64,000 bases of DNA from Streptomyces sp. NBC_01351 (lineage in GTDB: Bacteria > Actinomycetota > Actinomycetes > Streptomycetales > Streptomycetaceae), in NCBI RefSeq assembly GCF_036237315.1, contig NZ_CP108356.1, forward strand, positions 8,251,501 through 8,315,500. The letters run 5' to 3'. A model generated the notes under the pieces. That model was given only the letters and a program-made list of their open reading frames with translations. It was not told the DNA's origin and did not search any database. Made by a program: the position numbers and the translations under genes. Positions 18,135-26,932 of this stretch are shown here, piece after piece. The stretch's first letter is position 1; each line of letters opens with the position of its first letter.

Positions 18135-18560
18135 GCGGTGACTCCTGCGGGCTCGGTGACGGTCTGTGCGAGGAGGTCGCCCAGGATGTGCGGGGCGCGG
18201 TCGGGCAGGCCGAGTGCGAGGAGTTCGTCGAGGCCGCCGGGGTTGACGAGGTTGGCTTCGAAAAACGTACGGATACGCGAGGTCGATCCCGGCGAAGCGC
18301 ACCCCGTGACGGGCCAGACGTTCACCGATCGCCGTACACAGCTCCATCTCCTCCCCGGGCAGGGTGGACTCGGCGCAGGTCGCCCGGTGGGCGGTGTAGC
18401 CGCGGTGCTCGCCGGCGGCGAGGCGGTGCTCCAGAACGGCTGCGGGGCAGGCCGGCCGCCAGAACGAGCCGTTTCTGCGCGCCGTGCCTCGGCTTCCTCA
18501 CCCGTGGCGGACAGATCGTGGAAGAGGCGGGCACCCCACCGCACCAGCGGCATAACCTCC
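18131..18560 (-). pseudogene. ATP-grasp (glutathione synthetase-like) ligase, 3' remnant
   Basis: In one frame: 'VLEHRLAAGEHRGYTAHRAT', 'CAESTLPGEEMELCTAIGER' and 'LARHGVRFAGIDLAYPYVF'. A one-base insertion in a T run near 18262 moves the reading to 'FEANLVNPGGLDELLALGLP' and 'DRAPHILGDLLAQTVTEPAG', which stops exactly at the M20 start. The 'GIDLAYPYVFEANLVNPGG' block is the ATP-grasp C-terminal metal/ATP site (Asp, Glu-x-Asn). The N-terminal two-thirds are gone. A ligase next to an amidohydrolase suggests the operon once made and cleaved an amide bond (inference). Confidence 0.7.
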
Positions 18561-18599
18561 CGGAGTCTCCGAGCTTCCAGGAGCCGGCCCATGGGCCTC

Positions 18600-19100
18600 T
18601 CAAGAATCGAGCACGGCGGCGACGGCCTCGATCTCGACGAGTTGGTCCTTGTAACCGAGCACGGTGGTGCACGCCGCGGCGATCGAAACGCTGTTCTCGT
18701 AGAGGTGGTGCCGAGTGATCCGGCCCTGCTCGACGGTGAGGCGCAGCGCGAAGGGGCCCTCGAAGGAATTCCCTGTCTCGCGCACGGTCCCCGAGAGGTG
18801 GCCCATCAGGACGGCGTCGGTGCCGTCCACGAGGAAGGTGTCGACGGACGCCCGCGCGTCCTCGGCCACCGTGTGCTCGGCCAGCTCCGTGAACTGGGCG
18901 GCGCATTCGACTCCGGTGGAGCGCGGCCGGATCCACGGAACGGCGGGGTTCTCGGCGAGCAGCCAGTCGACGTCGTCCGCGAAGAGCGCGACAAGCCGCT
19001 CGATGTCCCCGGCCACTCTGGCGGCGAGGAACTCCTGGACGACGTGACGGGTGGTGTCGGCGATGGAACTCACTGTGGGGTCGGCGGACTTGACGGGCAT
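18600..19100 (-). CDS. SnoaL-like / NTF2-fold protein
   Basis: 166 residues: 'VVQEFLAARVAGDIERLVAL', 'FADDVDWLLAENPAVPWIRP' and 'FALRLTVEQGRITRHHLYEN', the cone-shaped alpha+beta barrel family that includes SnoaL polyketide cyclases and ketosteroid-isomerase-like proteins. AAGGAG precedes the ATG at 19100 by 6 bp. No cyclase cluster is nearby, so a role in polyketide metabolism is not supported. Confidence 0.87.
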   Translation of the reverse strand: MPVKSADPTVSSIADTTRHVVQEFLAARVAGDIERLVALFADDVDWLLAENPAVPWIRPRSTGVECAAQFTELAEHTVAEDARASVDTFLVDGTDAVLMGHLSGTVRETGNSFEGPFALRLTVEQGRITRHHLYENSVSIAAACTTVLGYKDQLVEIEAVAAVLDS

Positions 19101-19318
19101 GAGTCGCTCCTTGGGTCTGCGGTGCCGGAACCCTCGTGGGGGATCTCGTTGACGTGCACCACACTGCCGCGGCAGGGGAGTGCAGTCGATTACGTCAGGG
19201 GTAAAGGTTGCCGTCGCGGACCCCGGCGGGGGTGAGGCCGTGGTCGTGGTGGCCGGTCGTGCCAACGCCCGGCCCGAGGAAGACGCCCACGTCACCGGTG
19301 GGGTGGTCGGACCTGTCA

Positions 19319-19736
19319 TCAACGTCTGGCGAGTTCGGCACCGGCCGGGATCGTGAACGTCGATGCCCGGTCGATGGTGACACGGCGTGCCGATCCGGGC
19401 TGGATGGCGGCACCGCTGGAGGTGCGTGCCACGGTGGCGCCCGTGGCGGTGAGCGGGGCGGTGCCGTAGGCGTTGGCCAGACGGATCCGTACGGTTGCGC
19501 CGCTGACGGTGACCCGTACGGTCTGGCGGACGGTCTGGTTCGAGAATCCCTGCTCGGACCAATTGGGCGTGAAGGTCGCGCTGGGTCGCTGGGGTGCGGC
19601 TGACCAGGCGGCTTCCCAGCGGAGACCGTGCGGACGGAGGCCGACTGGTGGTGGGGGTCGCAGCGGCTCCGTAGGCGGTTGGCGTTGCGATGAAGGCAAG
19701 GATCGACATGGCCAAGAGAGTTCGTGCGAAGAGCAC
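19319..19736 (-). pseudogene. Secreted SGNH/GDSL-type hydrolase, N-terminal fragment with frameshift
   Basis: A GTG at 19736 gives a signal peptide 'VLFARTLLAMSILAFIATPT' ending at AYGAAA. A shift near 19640 moves to 'WSAAPQRPSATFTPNWSEQG', 'FSNQTVRQTVRVTVSGATVR' and 'IRLANAYGTAPLTATGATVA'. This is the beta-sandwich domain that precedes the SGNH catalytic domain in Streptomyces secreted esterases. Reading stops after 'FTIPAGAELARR', before the catalytic domain, which is missing. Confidence 0.75.
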
Positions 19737-19804
19737 GGGAGATCTCCTTGCGGGTTCGTATTCGATGTATGTGGATGGGGGTGGCTTACGGCTGTGCGGG
19801 AAAC

Positions 19805-20101
19805 TCACGTTGGCTGCCGTCCTATGACGGCTCTGTCGTGCAAGTGCGGAGGGTGAGCCCCAAGCCGCCTGGGGACATTACGGGTCAGGACGGCCAGCGC
19901 CAGCGAGCTGAGCGCCGCGAGGCCCATCGTGGACTGCATGACCGGACCGTTCACCCGCATCAGGGCGGAGTGAAAGGTCAGCCGAACGTCGAGCGGCACC
20001 ACCTCGAAGGTGGTGGCGACGTTAACGGCGCCGTAGCCGAAGGCGCCGGCGAGCAGGCCGGTGGATAGCAGGGCGAGCGCGGTGACGAGCCGGATGGGCA
20101 T
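19805..20101 (-). pseudogene. DUF1772 (anthrone-oxygenase-like) membrane protein, C-terminally truncated
   Basis: It begins MPIRLVTALALLSTGLLAGA and continues 'FGYGAVNVATTFEVVPLDVR', 'GPVMQSTMGLAALSSLALAV', which is the start of a four-helix DUF1772 protein (about 150 residues). After 'VLTRNVPRRL' the sequence becomes 'GAHPPHLHDRAVIGRQPT' and stops. At 98 residues it lacks the last two helices. AAGGAG precedes the start. It lies just downstream of the amidohydrolase gene in the same direction and was probably in its operon. Confidence 0.75.
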
Positions 20102-20146
20102 GGTGAACTCCTTGGCTGTGCAACATGGGCAGATGTGCTGGCTCGC

Positions 20147-21691
20147 TCAACGTCCGGCCGGGTTCGGCTCGGTGGGCTCGGCGGCTGCTGCCGATGCCAC
20201 GTCGGCCAGCATGCGGGCCCGCTGTTCGGGGGAGATGCAACGCCCGCGGACCAGGACGGTGTGGATGCGCGTGGTGTTGCGGATGTCGGCCAGCGGGTCG
20301 GCGTCCAGGACGACGAGGTCGGCGATCTTGCCGGGTTCGACCGTGCCGAGCGAGTCGGCCAGGCCGAACATCCGGGCGGGCTCGATGGTCGCGGCCTGGA
20401 GGGCGCGCATCGGTGAGAGCCCGGCGCGCACGAGGGAAGCGAGCTCGTCATGCAGGCTGAATCCTGGGATGACGAACGGCAGGTCGCCTGCGTCGGTGCC
20501 GGCGAGTACCGGCACCCCGGCACGGTCCAGCTCACCGACGAAGTCCAGCCGGCGATCGAGCAGGGCGCGCCGCTGGGCGGTCTCCTCGGGGGTGCGCCCG
20601 GCCTTGATGATGTTGTCCAGGGCCCAGCGCCAGCCCTCGGTTGCCGACACCGGCACGTACGCGAGTCGTTCGTCGGTCAGCACTACGTCGTCCGGCCGGT
20701 CGAGCACCCCGTATACGACGAGGGTGGGCACCACTCGGGTGCGATTGCGGGACAGGGTGGCGAACACGGCCGCCGCCTTGCGCGGGCTGTAGCTGGTCAC
20801 CGAGTCCCACTCCAGCCGGTGTACCTCGCGCAGCCAGGTGACGAAGTCACCCCGGCCGATCTTCAGCTCGGCGATACGTGCACGCAGTTCCTGTTCGCGG
20901 GTGGAGGTGTCGTACCAGGTCGAGTACAGATGCTCGATGCTGAGTTGCCCCGCTGCGCTCGCGCTGCTGAGCGGGACGGCGTCCGGGCAGTGTCCGGCGA
21001 ACGGGATCCGTTGTCGGCGGGCCTCGTCCGCGATCGCGCGATGCAGATCGCCCGAAAGCCTCGAGTACACCTTGACGAAGTCGGCGCCCTCCTCCTTGGC
21101 TTGGCGTACCGCCTGTCGCGCCTGAGTCTCGGTGGCGACTTCGACGAACAGCGCGGGATCTCCGATGGTGGGAGCGCCATCGATGATGTGGCCGGCGATG
21201 ATCGACCGCGGTCCGAGCAACTCGCCGCGCTCGACTTGGGCGCGCCAGCGGTGCAGCAGCGGGGTGCCGGACATCTCCCGGACCGTGGTGACGCCGTTGG
21301 CCAGGTAGAGCGGCGGCGAGATCTGCTCCGAGGGAATGCTGTGCACGTGGGCGTCGACAAGCCCGGGGATCACGTACTTGCCCGGCAGATCGAGGATCTT
21401 GACACCGGGCGGCACCGGGAGGCATGCCCGGCGGTCTAACGCGACGATCCGCTGTCCCCGGATGAGCAGGGTCATATCGGGGCGAGGGGGACGCCCGGTG
21501 GCGTCGATGACCGTGACGCCGGTCAACGCGATGGTGTGCACCGCGGGTGATGCGGCCGCTCGCACCGACGGCGAGGCGGCCGCCGTGGCTCCAGCCGCCA
21601 CCAGTACCGCGCCGGCCCGCAGTACGGCACGTCGGCGAACCCCGGCCGTGCGACGCGGTCCCGCCCGACCTTGCCTCGTTAACTTTGACAT
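20147..21691 (-). CDS. Tat-exported amidohydrolase
   Basis: 514 residues. The N-terminus has a twin-arginine signal (RRRAVLRAGAVLVAAGATAA) with Ala-rich cleavage region. Metal-dependent hydrolase signatures: 'VIPGLVDAHVHSIPSE' (HxH), 'FVKVYSRLSGDLHRAIADEA', 'IPFAGHCPD', 'LSIEHLYS', and 'VPVLAGTDAGDLPFV' (catalytic Asp). The C-terminal 'LGTVEPGKIADLVVLDADPL' restores the beta-sandwich. It resembles imidazolonepropionase/prolidase-like enzymes; the substrate is unknown. It is divergent from a TetR gene with operator-like palindromes between, so it is probably induced by its substrate. Confidence 0.92.
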   Translation of the reverse strand: MSKLTRQGRAGPRRTAGVRRRAVLRAGAVLVAAGATAAASPSVRAAASPAVHTIALTGVTVIDATGRPPRPDMTLLIRGQRIVALDRRACLPVPPGVKILDLPGKYVIPGLVDAHVHSIPSEQISPPLYLANGVTTVREMSGTPLLHRWRAQVERGELLGPRSIIAGHIIDGAPTIGDPALFVEVATETQARQAVRQAKEEGADFVKVYSRLSGDLHRAIADEARRQRIPFAGHCPDAVPLSSASAAGQLSIEHLYSTWYDTSTREQELRARIAELKIGRGDFVTWLREVHRLEWDSVTSYSPRKAAAVFATLSRNRTRVVPTLVVYGVLDRPDDVVLTDERLAYVPVSATEGWRWALDNIIKAGRTPEETAQRRALLDRRLDFVGELDRAGVPVLAGTDAGDLPFVIPGFSLHDELASLVRAGLSPMRALQAATIEPARMFGLADSLGTVEPGKIADLVVLDADPLADIRNTTRIHTVLVRGRCISPEQRARMLADVASAAAAEPTEPNPAGR

Positions 21692-21699
21692 GCCGTAAA

Positions 21700-21730
21700 A
21701 GATAAGGGCGCTTTGCTAATCTTGACAAGA
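21700..21730. promoter_or_regulatory. TetR operator-like palindromes between divergent genes
   Basis: AGATAAG-N9-CTAATCT (21700-21722) is a 23-bp imperfect palindrome (6 of 7 arms paired). It is followed by the perfect TCTTGACAAGA (21720-21730). The region is AT-rich, unlike its surroundings. On the minus strand TTGTCA and TATCTT are spaced 18 bp and would serve the amidohydrolase gene, with a very short or leaderless transcript. Confidence 0.6.
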
Positions 21731-22398
21731 TGTCTGAGCTAACACCTCCCCGACGCAGGCGACGCCGCACCGACGCCGACCGCAGCGCCGCCGCGATCCT
21801 GCGGGCTGCTACGGAAATCCTTGCTGCCCAGCCGCATGCGAGCGTCGAGGAAATCGCGGTGGGGGCGGGGGTGAGCCGCCAGACCGTGTACGCCCACTTC
21901 AAGTCCCGCGAGGTGCTCGTGAGCACGGTGATCGACGCGATCACCAGCGAGGCGGTGTCGGAAATGGACGCCGCGGCCCTGGATGAGGGCCCTGCGGCGG
22001 AGGCACTGCTCCGCCTACTTGATGCAAGCTGGCGAACGCTCCAGCGCTACCCGCTGCTTCTGAGCACCCTTACCGCGGCGGCCGGCACTGAAGCCAAAGA
22101 CACCCGCCACGAAACGGTTTTCGACCACCTCGACCAGGTGCTCAAGCGAGGCCAGGAGCGCGGCGAGTTCGCTCGCGACCTGCCGACCACCTGGCTCGCC
22201 AGGGCGATCGTCGCACTCGGCCACGCGGCGGGAGGCGAGGTGACCACGGGACGGATCACGCTCCCGGACGCCGCCGAGGCTCTCGCCAGAAGCACCCTGC
22301 GCATGTGCGGCGCCGACCCATCGACGATCGACGACCTCGTAGACCGACGCGGAGGGATCGGGGGTCCGCCGTCAACCGCTGCACAAGCTTGGGAATAG
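21730..22398 (+). CDS. TetR/AcrR-family transcriptional repressor
   Basis: 222 residues. The N-terminal HTH reads 'AAAILRAATEILAAQPHASV', 'EEIAVGAGVSRQTVYAHFKS', a textbook TetR pattern with 'TVYAHF' recognition helix. An all-helical C-terminal ligand domain follows. The start lies inside the divergent promoter region, 38 bp from the amidohydrolase start, so autorepression and control of that gene are likely. Confidence 0.92.
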   Translation: MSELTPPRRRRRRTDADRSAAAILRAATEILAAQPHASVEEIAVGAGVSRQTVYAHFKSREVLVSTVIDAITSEAVSEMDAAALDEGPAAEALLRLLDASWRTLQRYPLLLSTLTAAAGTEAKDTRHETVFDHLDQVLKRGQERGEFARDLPTTWLARAIVALGHAAGGEVTTGRITLPDAAEALARSTLRMCGADPSTIDDLVDRRGGIGGPPSTAAQAWE

Positions 22399-22720
22399 CC
22401 CCGTTGTTGGCACACCGTCCGCAGTTGCGCATCCTTCGCTGACTGGCTCCGCGCGACTGCCGAGAGAGATGTCAGTCTGGAAGCATCACGCCACGACGGT
22501 GCACGAGGAGATCAACGCCGACGGCAGCCCTACGTTGCACCGGGAGCCACTCCCTGGGTCAGGTGCTCGTCACTGCCCTGCCCGAAGGGACGGGGGACGA
22601 GTAGGCGGGGCCGCACGGACTCGACGGCCCACCACCTCATCAGCCGTGCGTGGCACCGCCGGAGGAGTGAGCCGAGCCGGACGGCCCGGCTCGTCGACCG
22701 TTTCCTGGAGGGCTGACGAA
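22399..22720. other. Gap with no supported gene
   Basis: Between the TetR gene and the TauD remnant. I see no RNA, repeat or gene with a ribosome site and family resemblance. Confidence 0.4.
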
Positions 22721-23148
22721 TTACGTAAGCCCAGAGCGGCTGGGAAGTACCAGCGCCGAGTCCGTATGAAGCGTGATGCGCACCGGTGTGAAGGTGCTGG
22801 CGTCCACCGGCGACTCACCGGTGCCGGGATTGCGGGCGTAGCGCGCGGGCGTGCACTCCCGTCGGTACGGCTCTCGACGACGTGCACGTACGCACTGTCG
22901 GGGTGGGCAGGGAAGAAGCTCCCAGCCGGATGGGGTTGAGGTGATCCGAGGTGGCGGGCGAGTGCCTCCAGCCCGATGGCGTCGAGCCGCAGACCCCGCA
23001 CGATCACCACACCGTGGCCGAGGAGAGCTGCGGCGAGCCGGTCCGCCACCGCAGGCGGGCAGATCGTCGGCATCCGCAGTGCCGCGGGCAGGGCAGCGTT
23101 GACCTCCGCGAGGAATCCCTCACGCAGTGGCCGCAAGGTCGTCTCCAT
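22721..23148 (-). pseudogene. TauD/TfdA-family dioxygenase, frameshifted and truncated
   Basis: From ATG 23148: METTLRPLREGFLAEVNAAL, 'GHGVVIVRGLRLDAIGLEAL', 'ARHLGSPQPHPAGSFFPAHP', 'YVHVVESR'. A shift near 22825 moves the frame to 'NPGTGESPVDASTFTPVRIT', 'LHTDSALVLPSRSGLT' and a stop at 22721. The 'HTDS' is the HxD iron-binding motif of Fe(II)/2-oxoglutarate dioxygenases. The distal His, the Arg for 2-oxoglutarate and the C-terminal half are missing. Confidence 0.78.
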
Positions 23149-23758
23149 GAAGGAATTGTCGGCTCCGGGCTGACCGGCGCGCGATGCACTTTCCGCCCAT
23201 CGTGGCACCGTGTTCTCGCCTACCAAAGCACCCAGGCAGGGCGGCCGCTGTGCAACAGCCTGAGAAGCGCGGGGCCCTTGCACCGACGCCGGAGCCGGCG
23301 GTGCGGGGGGAGCGGCGCCGGCACGGACCAGGGGGGATCGGCGCGGAGAAGAACCAACTAAGACGCTCCTTGCTACCCAGCTACCGGGATCTGCTCGCTG
23401 GCTGCCTTGAAGACCTCGACCAGCAGATGGGCCGTAACCAGGCGCAAAGCATTGGGCTGCTAACGAAACCGGTATGCCGGCGTGCCGACGCCAGCTGGCC
23501 CGCGTACCGGACGGCTGGCCGTCTGGGCGTCGCGGGCGTCGGACTCGCCCTGGAGGCGAAGGGGCGCACCGTGCTCACCGAGCGGGAGATCCGCAGCGCA
23601 GAGGGAGTCGACGGTGGCGCCCAGGAGCTCCTTGAGGACCTGGGCGTGCCCGTGTCGCCCGGGGCTCGGCGAGGATGATGGGAATCTCTGGAATAGGCCG
23701 CCTTCTCTGGAGGTACCCGCATGGCGCTACTTGAGATGGGGCTCGGGGCCGAGTGCAT
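23149..23758. other. Gap with a possible mobile-element fragment
   Basis: No complete gene. On the plus strand at about 23505-23610 the reading 'GRLGVAGVGLALEAKGRTVL' then 'TEREIRSAE' resembles part of actinobacterial replication-relaxation-type or conjugative-element proteins. The flanks do not continue the family. Confidence 0.35.
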
Positions 23759-24934
23759 TCAAGTGGTGCTGCATAGGGCGTGGTCGATGAGGTTGCGCAG
23801 CGCGTCTTCCTGGCGGGCTGCAGTCTGCGGGTCCGCGGAGCGGCTGTGCGCGGAGACGGTGATAGTGCGCTGACCGTCCATGGTTGTCGCTGCCCGGATG
23901 ACATATCCGAAGCCGCTTCCTCCATGTCCGAGGTAGCCGCCGCCGCAGGACAGGGGTGTGAAGAACAGTCCAAGGCCGTCCCGGGTGCCTTCCGGGTGAC
24001 CGCTGTCCTGCGGTACCGGAATGGTGGTCTGCATGGCGGCGAGTTCGGCGGGCTTCAGTAGCTGTCCGCTTGCCAGTGCGGCGAAGAAGCGGTTGAGGTC
24101 GCGGGCTGTGCCGGTCATCGAGCCGTCGGCCCCGCTGTCGAAGGGACGGTAGGGGATCGTGGTGTCGACCAGCGGGCCGTCCACGGTGAACTGCTGGTAG
24201 TTGGCCGTGTGCGGATGTGGAAGGAAGGGCCAGGTGCCGGGGGTGTCGGTGTGCTGCAGGCCGAGCGGGCGCAGGATGCGGTCGTGGACTTGCTGTTCCC
24301 ATGTGTGGCCTGTCATCATCTCGATGATCATTCCGGCGAGCACGTAGTTCGTGTTGGAGTACGCCCAGCGGGTGCCTGCCGGGAAGGCAGGTTCATGGCG
24401 CATGGCCAGGGCCACCAGCTCTTCGGGCTTGTAGGCACGCCACCGGTTGGCGAAGTAGGTCTGGGTACTGGGGTCAGGGAAGACGTCATAGATGTAGTCG
24501 GACAGGCCACTGGTGTGCTGCAGCAGGTCGCGGACGGTGATGGTCCGGCCGTCGTTTCCAGCACCGGACACGATCCCGGGCAGCAACTGCTCCACTGTCT
24601 GGTCGAGGGAGATCCGTTTTTCGCCCACCAGTTGCAGCATGACGGTGGCGACGAACGTCTTGGTGGTACTGCCCAGACGCAGGTAGCCGTCCTTCCGAAC
24701 CGGGCGGCCAGAACCCAGATCCCCCACCCCCGAGCGGGCCGTGACCGTCCCGCTCGGGGTCTCCAGGCGAACCGCTACCCCGGTGACCCCGGTATCCCGC
24801 AGTGCGTCGGCGTCACGCTGTACAGGCCACGCCGTGCCGGATGGGCGTGGTGCGGCTGAAGCCGCAACGGACGGCAGAGATGACACAGCCAGCACCAGCA
24901 CCGCAGCTGATAACCACGAACGACGAAAGATCAT
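23759..24934 (-). CDS. Secreted serine hydrolase (class C beta-lactamase / D,D-carboxypeptidase fold)
   Basis: 391 residues with a Sec signal peptide (MIFRRSWLSAAVLVLAVSSL ... AAP). Catalytic motifs: SxxK in 'LGSTTKTFVATVM', YxN in 'YSNTNYVLAGMIIEMM', and the third motif as 'GHGGSGFGYV' (HGG-type rather than KTG). 'VRDLLQHTSGLSDY' is also characteristic. It resembles Streptomyces R61 D-alanyl-D-alanine carboxypeptidase and esterase relatives. It would act outside the cell on peptidoglycan peptides or esters. It appears complete and stands alone. Confidence 0.92.
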   Translation of the reverse strand: MIFRRSWLSAAVLVLAVSSLPSVAASAAPRPSGTAWPVQRDADALRDTGVTGVAVRLETPSGTVTARSGVGDLGSGRPVRKDGYLRLGSTTKTFVATVMLQLVGEKRISLDQTVEQLLPGIVSGAGNDGRTITVRDLLQHTSGLSDYIYDVFPDPSTQTYFANRWRAYKPEELVALAMRHEPAFPAGTRWAYSNTNYVLAGMIIEMMTGHTWEQQVHDRILRPLGLQHTDTPGTWPFLPHPHTANYQQFTVDGPLVDTTIPYRPFDSGADGSMTGTARDLNRFFAALASGQLLKPAELAAMQTTIPVPQDSGHPEGTRDGLGLFFTPLSCGGGYLGHGGSGFGYVIRAATTMDGQRTITVSAHSRSADPQTAARQEDALRNLIDHALCSTT

Positions 24935-25592
24935 GATGCGAGGTTAGGAACAGCAAGGGTCACCAACCATCCGGGATACGCCCCATCTCGAACGGGTGCC
25001 AGCCGTATGGACATCACGCCAGGCACCCAGCACAAACACTGGCTTCCCGTGTCTGGTCATGCTCCTGAAGAGCAGAAAGACGTTCCGGCACAGCCGTTGG
25101 CTCAGCCGCGTTGTTTCAGAGCTCTGGTCAGGTCCCGGTTGGTCGCCCTCACGGCACGGTCCACGTCGTCCAGGAAAGAAGAGTTGCTCCAGCGGCCTCG
25201 TCGGCTCCTCGGCGAACGCCCCGTACGTCCCGGCTTTCTGGCTGCTCCCACACGACCGCGACGCCGTCCCCGACGGGCTGTACGCCAGCGGTGCCCCGCC
25301 GAAGCTGTCGACCCGACCACCCTCACTGCGGGCAGCGAGGGACGCGGGCCTCGTACGTGGGCACGGCGAACTCCTCCAGGACGCACGATGCCCCCGGATA
25401 GCCGGGGGCGGAGTGGCTGCTCGTGTTGAAGGGCGCCGGTGACGCGATGTACTCAGAGGAGGCGGCCAAGGCCAGCTGACCGCTGCAGGCTCTCCCGATC
25501 CAGCCTCCGCCCTCCGGGCGGGGCTGGATGGTGTTTGCGGTTGTGGAGTAGTTGCGGCAGCGGATGTGCCGGAGTCGTGGTGGCATCGGTGG
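24935..25592. other. Degenerate region, coding remnants on the minus strand
   Basis: No intact gene. Minus-strand pieces in different frames look coding: 'GASCVLEEFAVPTYEARVPR' near 25330-25400, 'EEPTRPLEQLFF' continuing after a shift as 'LDDVDRAVRATNRDLTRALK' at about 25100-25200. I do not recognise the family. Confidence 0.35.
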
Positions 25593-25773
25593 GGTGAAGG
25601 ATCCATTTGGTTGTGATGAGCCGGCGTTCCTGGCCAGGGCGGGGGCGGTGGACCGGGCTGCCGCCCGCCGCGCTGTCGCTTCCAGGGCCGTCGGTGCCGC
25701 CGACCTCGATTTTCTGCTGGACGTCCTCGGCTTGCGGCCCGAGGATGAGCCGCTGGAAGAGGGCGGCCACTGA
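25593..25773 (+). CDS. Small hypothetical protein, 59 residues
   Basis: GTG start, MKDPFGCDEPAFLARAGAVD then 'RAAARRAVASRAVGAADLDF' and 'LLDVLGLRPEDEPLEEGGH'. Helical, Ala/Arg/Asp-rich, with clear high-GC codon use. Small proteins of this kind are common in Streptomyces and are uncharacterised. The ribosome site is weak (GGTGGG). Confidence 0.5.
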
Positions 25774-25975
25774 CCCGACGGGCTGGCGCCGGGGGAGGGG
25801 GCGTGTGGTGTGCCTACGTGAAAGTGGGTGGGCCGGTTGCCGGGGACACGCCTGTGCCGCTGTCCCCGGTCGGGTGGTGTCGCTGTCGTGCGGTGGGGCA
25901 GGCGCGGCGGGGAGGGGAGAGATTCTCCTGGCCGGCGGCCGCCGGCGGGACCCGAGTGATGGAAGGACTTCTTCG

Positions 25976-26425
25976 ATGTCGCAGGTGAAGGAATCGATCG
26001 AGGTTGATGTGCCGGTTCGTACGGCGTATGACCAGTGGACGCAGTTCGAGTCGTTCCCGCAGTTCATGGACGGTGTGGAGCGGATCGAGCAGCGCACGGA
26101 CACGCTCACGCACTGGGTGACGAAGATCGCTGGTGTCGAGCGGGAGTTCGATGCGGAGATCACGGAGCAGATCCCGGATACCAAGGTGGCGTGGGTGACC
26201 GTCGGAGGCGAGAGCGAGCAGTCCGGCCTGGTGACCTTCCAGCCCATCGATCCCACCCATACGCAGGTCACGCTGATGATGGACTTCGACCCTGAGGGGA
26301 TGGCGGAGAACCTCGGCGACAAGCTCGGCTTTGTCGACCGGCAGGTCAAGGGTGACCTGAAGCGCTTCAAGCACTTCATCGAAGACCGCGGCTCAGCCAC
26401 CGGACAGTGGCGAGGCCGGGTCTGA
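25976..26425 (+). CDS. SRPBCC-family (polyketide cyclase/dehydrase-like) protein
   Basis: 149 residues: 'SIEVDVPVRTAYDQWTQFES', 'FPQFMDGVERIEQRTDTLTH' and 'VTFQPIDPTHTQVTLMMDFD', ending 'GDLKRFKHFIEDRG'. This is the START-like lipid-binding fold of stress-associated Streptomyces proteins. AAGGA precedes the ATG. The gene opens the stress block and converges with the cofilin-like gene. Confidence 0.9.
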   Translation: MSQVKESIEVDVPVRTAYDQWTQFESFPQFMDGVERIEQRTDTLTHWVTKIAGVEREFDAEITEQIPDTKVAWVTVGGESEQSGLVTFQPIDPTHTQVTLMMDFDPEGMAENLGDKLGFVDRQVKGDLKRFKHFIEDRGSATGQWRGRV

Positions 26426-26530
26426 CAGCGCTCGCCGAGGGGCGGATTCGGCCCGAGGCAAAGGCTGGGCGGCCGCAGCGCAGAACACGCGCGGCGGCCG
26501 CCGGTGCGCTCGGCTGAGGGTGTGGACGCT

Positions 26531-26932
26531 TCAGCCGGCCAGGGCGACGAGTCTTGGGTACTCGAGTTGGTCTGCACGCCGGGCGGTGAGGTGGACGTGA
26601 ACGTCGGCGAGGTACTCCTTCAGGGCGGTGTACCCGGCCGCGTACGTCTCCTCCTGCTCACTGGCGCCCGGTGGCATCCAGAAGATCAGCAGCTGTGCGC
26701 TCCTTCGCATGCCCTCAGGGCTGGCGAAGGACAGCTCATGGACGACCAGCCGCGGCTCGTCCGCGGGCAGGGCCCGTACCAACTCGTCATGGGTCAGGTT
26801 TCCCTCGAACTCCGCGACCAGGACGCCCGGGACGTCCGCGTAGCGAAGGGTCACGGTGTTGATCTCCCGCTTCTCCCGCAGATTATGCAGGGCAGCAAGG
26901 GAGCTTTCCGAAAGGGCGATCGGGCTGCTCAC
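26531..26932 (-). CDS. ADF/cofilin-homology protein (bacterial)
   Basis: 133 residues from GTG 26932, with GAGGTGA 7 bp upstream. The whole length follows the ADF-H fold of yeast cofilin. The central strand block 'VRALPADEPRLVVHELSFAS' parallels 'LEKLPENDCLYAIYDFEYE'. 'RRSAQLLIFWMPPGASEQEE' parallels '[20 protein letters not shown]', and 'TYAAGYTALKEYLADVHVHL' parallels 'MVYASSKDALRRALNGVSTD'. The end 'QLEYPRLVALAG' matches the final helix. The basic residues of the actin-binding long helix (KM..SSK) are replaced by EE..AGY, so classical actin binding is doubtful. It sits among stress genes. ADF-H proteins are eukaryotic actin regulators; a bacterial function is unknown to me. Confidence 0.75.
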   Translation of the reverse strand: MSSPIALSESSLAALHNLREKREINTVTLRYADVPGVLVAEFEGNLTHDELVRALPADEPRLVVHELSFASPEGMRRSAQLLIFWMPPGASEQEETYAAGYTALKEYLADVHVHLTARRADQLEYPRLVALAG

